A DNA stretch of 6,415 nt from positions 1 to 6,415 of the forward strand of contig JAZNKA010000005.1 of NCBI GenBank assembly GCA_045578305.1, written 5' to 3'. The stretch comes from SIG440 sp045578305 (GTDB lineage: Bacteria > Bacillota > Clostridia > Monoglobales > Monoglobaceae). Shown in pieces: positions 4,794-6,415 of the stretch. Under the pieces are notes generated by a model. That model worked only from the letters and a program-made list of their open reading frames with translations, did no database searches and was not told the origin of the DNA. Made by a program: the position numbers and the translations under genes. The stretch's first letter is position 1. Every line of letters starts with the position of its first letter.

Positions 4794-6137
4794 ATGAGAT
4801 TACTTTTAGCAGTTTGGGCGGCAAAACTTTCAGCCGTTTTGGGACAACTTCTTGGCAAAAAATCGTCATCCACACCGGGAAGCATTGCACTTAAAATTTG
4901 CCCTGATATAATAAAAAAGCTTAAATCAAAAATAAAAAACGAGGTTATTGTTGTTTGCGGAACAAACGGAAAAACCACAACCAACAACTTGCTTGCAACC
5001 GCTTTGGAAAAAGACGGAAGCCGTGTGGTGTGCAACCGACTGGGTGCTAATATGCTGTCGGGTGTTGCTACATCTTTTGCACTTGGTTGCAACTGGCTCG
5101 GCAGACTCAAGGCAGATTATGCCTGTCTTGAGGTTGACGAAGCCTATACGGCAAAAGTTTTCAAGCATATCAAACCGGACATTGTTGTCGTAACAAATCT
5201 TTTCCGCGACCAATTGGACAGATACGGCGAGATTGATGCACTGATGGATATTATGAAAAACGCTTTCAATTCAGCAGATTATCCAACTCTTATTTTAAAT
5301 GGCGATGATCCGGTTAGCTCGGGATTTGGCAGAGATTACAAAGGCAAGACTTACTATTTTGGAATAAGTGAAAAAGTTCTTGATGAGCAGGAAAGTGCTC
5401 AGGATGGAAAGTTCTGCTCAAACTGCGGAGCGGAACAAAAGTACAACTATCGTCATTACAGCCAGCTTGGTGATTATTATTGCCCAAGTTGCGGGAATAA
5501 ACGCCCAAAGATTGACTTTGAGGCAACCGATGTAGATTTGACTCGCGGTATTGACTTTTTGGTAAGTGGTCAAAAAATACACCTTGATTACAAGGGATTT
5601 TATAATATCTACAACATTCTTGGCACCTTTGCAGCGATAAAAACACTTGGAATAGAAAGCAAGACATTTACCGATTCACTCGCTTCGTACAAGCCTCAGA
5701 TTGGCAGAATGCAGCAATTTGACCTTGGCAAGCCATTTATTCTCAATCTTGCAAAAAATCCTGCGGGGTTTAATCAGGCAATACAAACAGTTGCTCAGGA
5801 CACACGAAAAAAAGATGTAGTTATTGCAGTCAACGATAAACCAAGTGACGGGACGGATGTCTCGTGGCTTTGGGATGTGGATTTCGAAAAAATAGCTGAT
5901 TCTTCGTTGAACACCTTGATAGTCTCGGGTATGCGCAGATATGATTTGGCGCTGAGGTTTAAATATTCGGGTGTAAGGGTAAATGTAATAACCGAGGATA
6001 TGAAAAGCTTTCTTAATTCTTGCAGTTTGTCGGATGCAGAGGTCTGCTATGTGCTTGTAAATTATACGATGCTATTTTCTACCGAAAGTATACTCAAAGA
6101 GCTTGAAGCAGAAAAGGAGAAAAACAAAAATGTCTGA
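4794..6137 (+). CDS. murT: MurT, lipid II isoglutaminyl synthase (glutamine-hydrolysing) subunit
   Basis: The protein has 447 residues, the usual family size. It is a Mur ligase-type ATPase. The P-loop CGTNGKTTT lies at 55-63; the central domain contains CLEVDEAY (111-118), VVVTNLFRDQLDRYGE (131-146) and LNGDDP. Inserted in it is a four-cysteine zinc ribbon, FCSNCG (Cys208, Cys211) and YCPSCG (Cys230, Cys233), characteristic of MurT and absent from MurC-F. The C-terminal DUF1727-type domain has the conserved stretch VNDKPSDGTDVSWLWDVDFE (346-365), which in this family supplies an aspartate to the GatD active site. With GatD it converts the alpha-carboxyl of D-Glu in lipid II to an amide, using ATP and ammonia from glutamine, on the cytoplasmic side of the membrane. 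AAAGGAG lies at 4780-4786, 7 bases before the ATG. The gene overlaps gatD by 8 bases, as expected for translational coupling of a 1:1 complex. Confidence 0.96.
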   Translation: MRLLLAVWAAKLSAVLGQLLGKKSSSTPGSIALKICPDIIKKLKSKIKNEVIVVCGTNGKTTTNNLLATALEKDGSRVVCNRLGANMLSGVATSFALGCNWLGRLKADYACLEVDEAYTAKVFKHIKPDIVVVTNLFRDQLDRYGEIDALMDIMKNAFNSADYPTLILNGDDPVSSGFGRDYKGKTYYFGISEKVLDEQESAQDGKFCSNCGAEQKYNYRHYSQLGDYYCPSCGNKRPKIDFEATDVDLTRGIDFLVSGQKIHLDYKGFYNIYNILGTFAAIKTLGIESKTFTDSLASYKPQIGRMQQFDLGKPFILNLAKNPAGFNQAIQTVAQDTRKKDVVIAVNDKPSDGTDVSWLWDVDFEKIADSSLNTLIVSGMRRYDLALRFKYSGVRVNVITEDMKSFLNSCSLSDAEVCYVLVNYTMLFSTESILKELEAEKEKNKNV

Positions 6138-6415
6138 TTACAAAATAAATATACTGCATATCTATCCTGACCTTTTGAACTTGTACGGCGATAAAGGAAA
6201 TATCGAGTGTATGCGAAAACGTCTTGAATGGAGAGGTATTGACGTGAGTGTTTTTAGTTGCACGATGGAAAATCCCGAAATTGATTTTTCAAAGGCTGAT
6301 ATAGTTTTTTTGGGTGGCGGGCTTGATCGCGAGCTTTCAATTGTTCTTGACAGACTTAAGGAAAAAAGAGAAGAGTTAAAAAAATTTGTCGAATCGGATG
6401 GCACAGTGCTTGCAA
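6130..6415 (+). CDS. gatD: GatD, lipid II isoglutaminyl synthase glutaminase subunit, 3' end outside window
   Basis: The first 95 residues are present. INILHIYPDLLNLYGDKGNI is the typical start of GatD/CobQ-like class I glutamine amidotransferases. It is followed by RRGxDV-type spacing (RLEWRGIDVSVF) and DIVFLGGGLDRELSIV, the nucleotide-independent oxyanion and dimer region of the fold. The window ends at SDGTVLA; the catalytic cysteine (Cys94 in S. aureus GatD) would be expected about two residues on. GatD hydrolyses glutamine and passes ammonia to MurT. The ATG at 6130 lies inside the end of murT in another frame, with AAGGAG at 6114-6119, 10 bases ahead. Confidence 0.95.
   Translation, partial: MSDYKINILHIYPDLLNLYGDKGNIECMRKRLEWRGIDVSVFSCTMENPEIDFSKADIVFLGGGLDRELSIVLDRLKEKREELKKFVESDGTVLA

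Noticed and set aside
4610..5110. 166-codon minus-strand frame across the deacetylase/murT junction
   Set aside because: It is antisense to two well-supported genes, shows no domain pattern and has no ribosome binding site.

Overview
The window looks like chromosomal DNA of a low-GC, endospore-forming Clostridia-type Firmicute. The evidence is a recognisable SpoIVB sporulation protease, a MurT/GatD lipid II amidation pair, a short MetH-type methionine synthase without a reactivation domain, strong AAGGAG-type ribosome binding sites and AT-rich intergenic DNA. No rRNA, tRNA, CRISPR array, transposase or complete mobile element was seen.

Layout. Positions 1-1581 (+) hold the 3' part of a B12-dependent methionine synthase gene, closed by a strong bidirectional terminator. 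Positions about 1625-1995 hold two facing-outward gene relics: the C-terminal tail of an MFS-like transporter on the minus strand and the C-terminal DNA-binding part of an AraC-family regulator on the plus strand. They meet at about 1777-1798, as if one deletion removed both 5' ends and the shared promoter region of a divergent pair. A long imperfect hairpin lies inside the AraC relic.

Positions 2011-3461 form a sporulation-flavoured block. It contains spoIVB (minus) with a candidate forespore promoter, and upstream of it a 35-residue, about half-asparagine microprotein gene (minus) with its own terminator and a very good sigma-G-type promoter. A divergent gene at 3462-3932 (+) encodes a 156-residue protein with a small beta-rich C-terminal domain reminiscent of GerQ-like coat proteins. 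The latter two are the least described items here and the best candidates for new spore components.

Positions 4049-6415 (+) carry a cytoplasmic-looking polysaccharide deacetylase-family protein behind a sigma-A promoter, then murT and the start of gatD, which overlap by 8 bases. MurT and GatD together amidate the D-glutamate of lipid II. The window ends two codons before the expected catalytic cysteine of GatD.

All identifications come from reading motifs. No database search was run.
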